Origin: Prolixibacteraceae bacterium
GTDB taxonomy: Bacteria; Bacteroidota; Bacteroidia; Bacteroidales; Prolixibacteraceae
Assembly: GCA_007116765.1 (NCBI GenBank)
Contig: SKHV01000452.1
Span: 1-6,237, forward strand
Direction of reading: 5' to 3'
DNA length: 6,237 nucleotides
Shown here: in pieces, positions 5,286-6,237 of the stretch
Numbering within the stretch: the first letter of the stretch is position 1
How the letters are laid out: each line of letters begins with the position of its first letter
Made by a program: the position numbers and the translations under genes
Notes under the pieces: generated by a model
The model's input: only the letters and a program-made list of their open reading frames with translations
Told to the model about the DNA's origin: nothing
Databases searched by the model: none

Positions 5286-5309
5286 AAGTTAGTTAATATT
5301 AACAAACTT
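5286..5309. promoter_or_regulatory. TetR operator 2, upstream of the exporter
   Basis: This 24-base dyad has half-sites AAGTTAGTTAAT and, on the other strand, AAGTTTGTTAAT, symmetric at 11 of 12 positions. It equals operator 1 at 21 of 24 positions. The preceding TAATTTGCA (5273-5281) is also shared with operator 1, but here about five extra bases (a GCATC-like duplication) separate it from the dyad. The matching -7 position reads AAACTTTT instead of TAACTTTG, so the exporter promoter must be weaker or placed differently. The dyad lies 120 bases before the exporter ATG. Confidence 0.75.
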
Positions 5310-5340
5310 TTTAATTACTCATTTAAAAAAAATTAAAATT

Positions 5341-5433
5341 GTGAAACGAGCATGTTCGTTACAAACACAAACACGGATGATTATTCACATGCGAGTTCCA
5401 TCCGACCTTAAAAAACAAATTATATTCGGATGA
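5341..5433 (+). other. Possible 30-codon leader frame overlapping the exporter start
   Basis: A GTG at 5341 opens a 30-codon frame whose TGA (5431-5433) overlaps the exporter ATG (5430-5432) as ATGA; an in-frame ATG lies at 5377. The exact overlap suggests coupling or a leader peptide, but the peptide (ending VPSDLKKQIIFG) matches nothing I know and chance is a fair explanation. The same stretch holds a 16-base near-palindrome at 5345-5360 (AACGAGCATGTTCGTT, one mismatched pair), which could be a second regulator site in the exporter leader. Confidence 0.2.
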
Positions 5434-6237
5434 AACATCTAAAAATGTATGCAGCGCTTACCATTGTAATTACGCTGGTTATTACGGCTTTTTTTCTAAA
5501 AGAAATAAGGCACAATGCACGCATGGAAACCGACCTCGACGAGTACATGCCCAAAACACATCCTGCATTTGTTTATAGCGACCAAGCTGCAGAATGGTTC
5601 AATATTAAAGACGGGATACTGATTGCCCTCGAGAACAAAGACGGGATATACAACCCGCAGACCTTACAAAAAATCAAGGATATCTCGAAGGCTTTGCAGG
5701 ATATGCCCGAATTTGAGGATAATGATGTTACTTCGCTTTATACGGCCGATAATATTACCGGGTCGGAATACGGGCTCGAAGTAAATTCGTTTTACAAACG
5801 GGTGCCAAATTCGAACGAAAAGCTGGAAGAGTTGCGCGTGAATGTGAGGGGCAACGATATGGCGTACGGCCGTGTTGTTTCGGAGGATGAAACAGTGGCC
5901 CTGGTGGTTGCAGGCATGACCGACTCGTTGTTTACCGATTCGTTTTATCAGGATATTCTCAGTTTTTCAAAAGAATATGAGGGCGACGGCGATGTGGTTT
6001 ACGTGGCCGGTCGTCCTATTGTAGAAGGTACTATGGGTAAATTGGCGCCTAAGGACATGAAAAAAATGGTGCCTTTAGTAATTTTAATTATCACCCTTGT
6101 ACTCTTTTTCTTATTGCGAAGTACACGGGCTACCATCACTACTCTTTTCACTGTTTTTATCAGTACCATTTGGGCATTTGGTTTAATGGCGGCCTTGGGA
6201 GTTCCCATATTTGCCGTATCGACCATGATACCGGTGA
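5430..6237 (+). CDS. RND/MMPL-family exporter, N-terminal part (runs off the window)
   Basis: The open frame runs from ATG 5430 to the right edge, 269 codons without a stop. It shows a first membrane helix (residues about 7-24, YAALTIVITLVITAFFL), then a roughly 185-residue extracytoplasmic domain beginning METDLDEYMPKTHP. A second helix follows (about 213-229, MVPLVILIITLVLFFLL), then a third (about 235-258), ending in GVPIFAVSTMIPV at the cut. This order and the VPIFxVSTMIP segment fit the RND superfamily of MMPL/HAE3 type, proton-driven inner-membrane exporters of lipids or hydrophobic compounds; complete proteins are usually 750 residues or more. The TetR-type dyad 120 bases upstream links it to the regulator at 3807. 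The start is supported by the short positive N-terminus before helix 1. The cargo cannot be told from this part. Confidence 0.85.
   Translation, partial: MKHLKMYAALTIVITLVITAFFLKEIRHNARMETDLDEYMPKTHPAFVYSDQAAEWFNIKDGILIALENKDGIYNPQTLQKIKDISKALQDMPEFEDNDVTSLYTADNITGSEYGLEVNSFYKRVPNSNEKLEELRVNVRGNDMAYGRVVSEDETVALVVAGMTDSLFTDSFYQDILSFSKEYEGDGDVVYVAGRPIVEGTMGKLAPKDMKKMVPLVILIITLVLFFLLRSTRATITTLFTVFISTIWAFGLMAALGVPIFAVSTMIPV

Noticed and set aside
5999..6226. 75-residue minus-strand frame at the right edge
   Set aside because: It is antisense to the membrane-helix region of the exporter; its basic, Thr/Lys-rich product is a typical shadow of hydrophobic codons.

Overview
The window looks like chromosomal DNA of a Bacteroidota bacterium. 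Two promoters match the group's TTTG / TAnnTTTG consensus with 19-base spacing. Starts are preceded by A/T-rich sequence instead of a strong Shine-Dalgarno, and the protein families fit. Placing it nearer Marinilabiliales is only an impression. No phage, plasmid, CRISPR, rRNA or tRNA signal was seen.

Layout. (1) Positions 1-811, minus strand, are decayed: the C-terminal halves of an Rrf2-family regulator and of a PepSY-type membrane protein lie head to tail in one frame, separated by a single TGA and a tandem 8-base repeat. (2) Positions 812-1169 hold no gene but end in a perfect 16+16-base inverted repeat overlapping a Bacteroidota promoter. (3) Positions 1170-3529 form a plus-strand sulfur operon: an ArsR-type HTH fused to a rhodanese domain, a NifS/IscS-like cysteine desulfurase, a DsrE-like sulfur carrier, and a stub resembling the start of a SAM methyltransferase. 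(4) Positions 3530-3758 are intergenic and carry a GTCATTGCGA-type inverted repeat pair. (5) Positions 3759-5227 hold a TetR-family regulator, a small cupin and an HD-domain phosphohydrolase with an in-frame TAA. (6) From 5430 to the right edge is the N-terminal part of an RND/MMPL-type exporter.

How the parts work together (inference). The desulfurase would make persulfide sulfur from cysteine, and the DsrE and rhodanese cysteines could carry or sense it. The ArsR domain would repress the operon through the large palindrome covering its own promoter. In the second block, a 24-base dyad lies on the tetR promoter and recurs with 21 of 24 bases identical upstream of the exporter. TetR therefore probably controls both its own operon and the exporter.

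The two strongest observations are this duplicated TetR operator, and the ArsR-rhodanese protein whose only two cysteines sit in the rhodanese active loop. Four of the ten gene-like units appear broken, so the region is either decaying or contains assembly errors.
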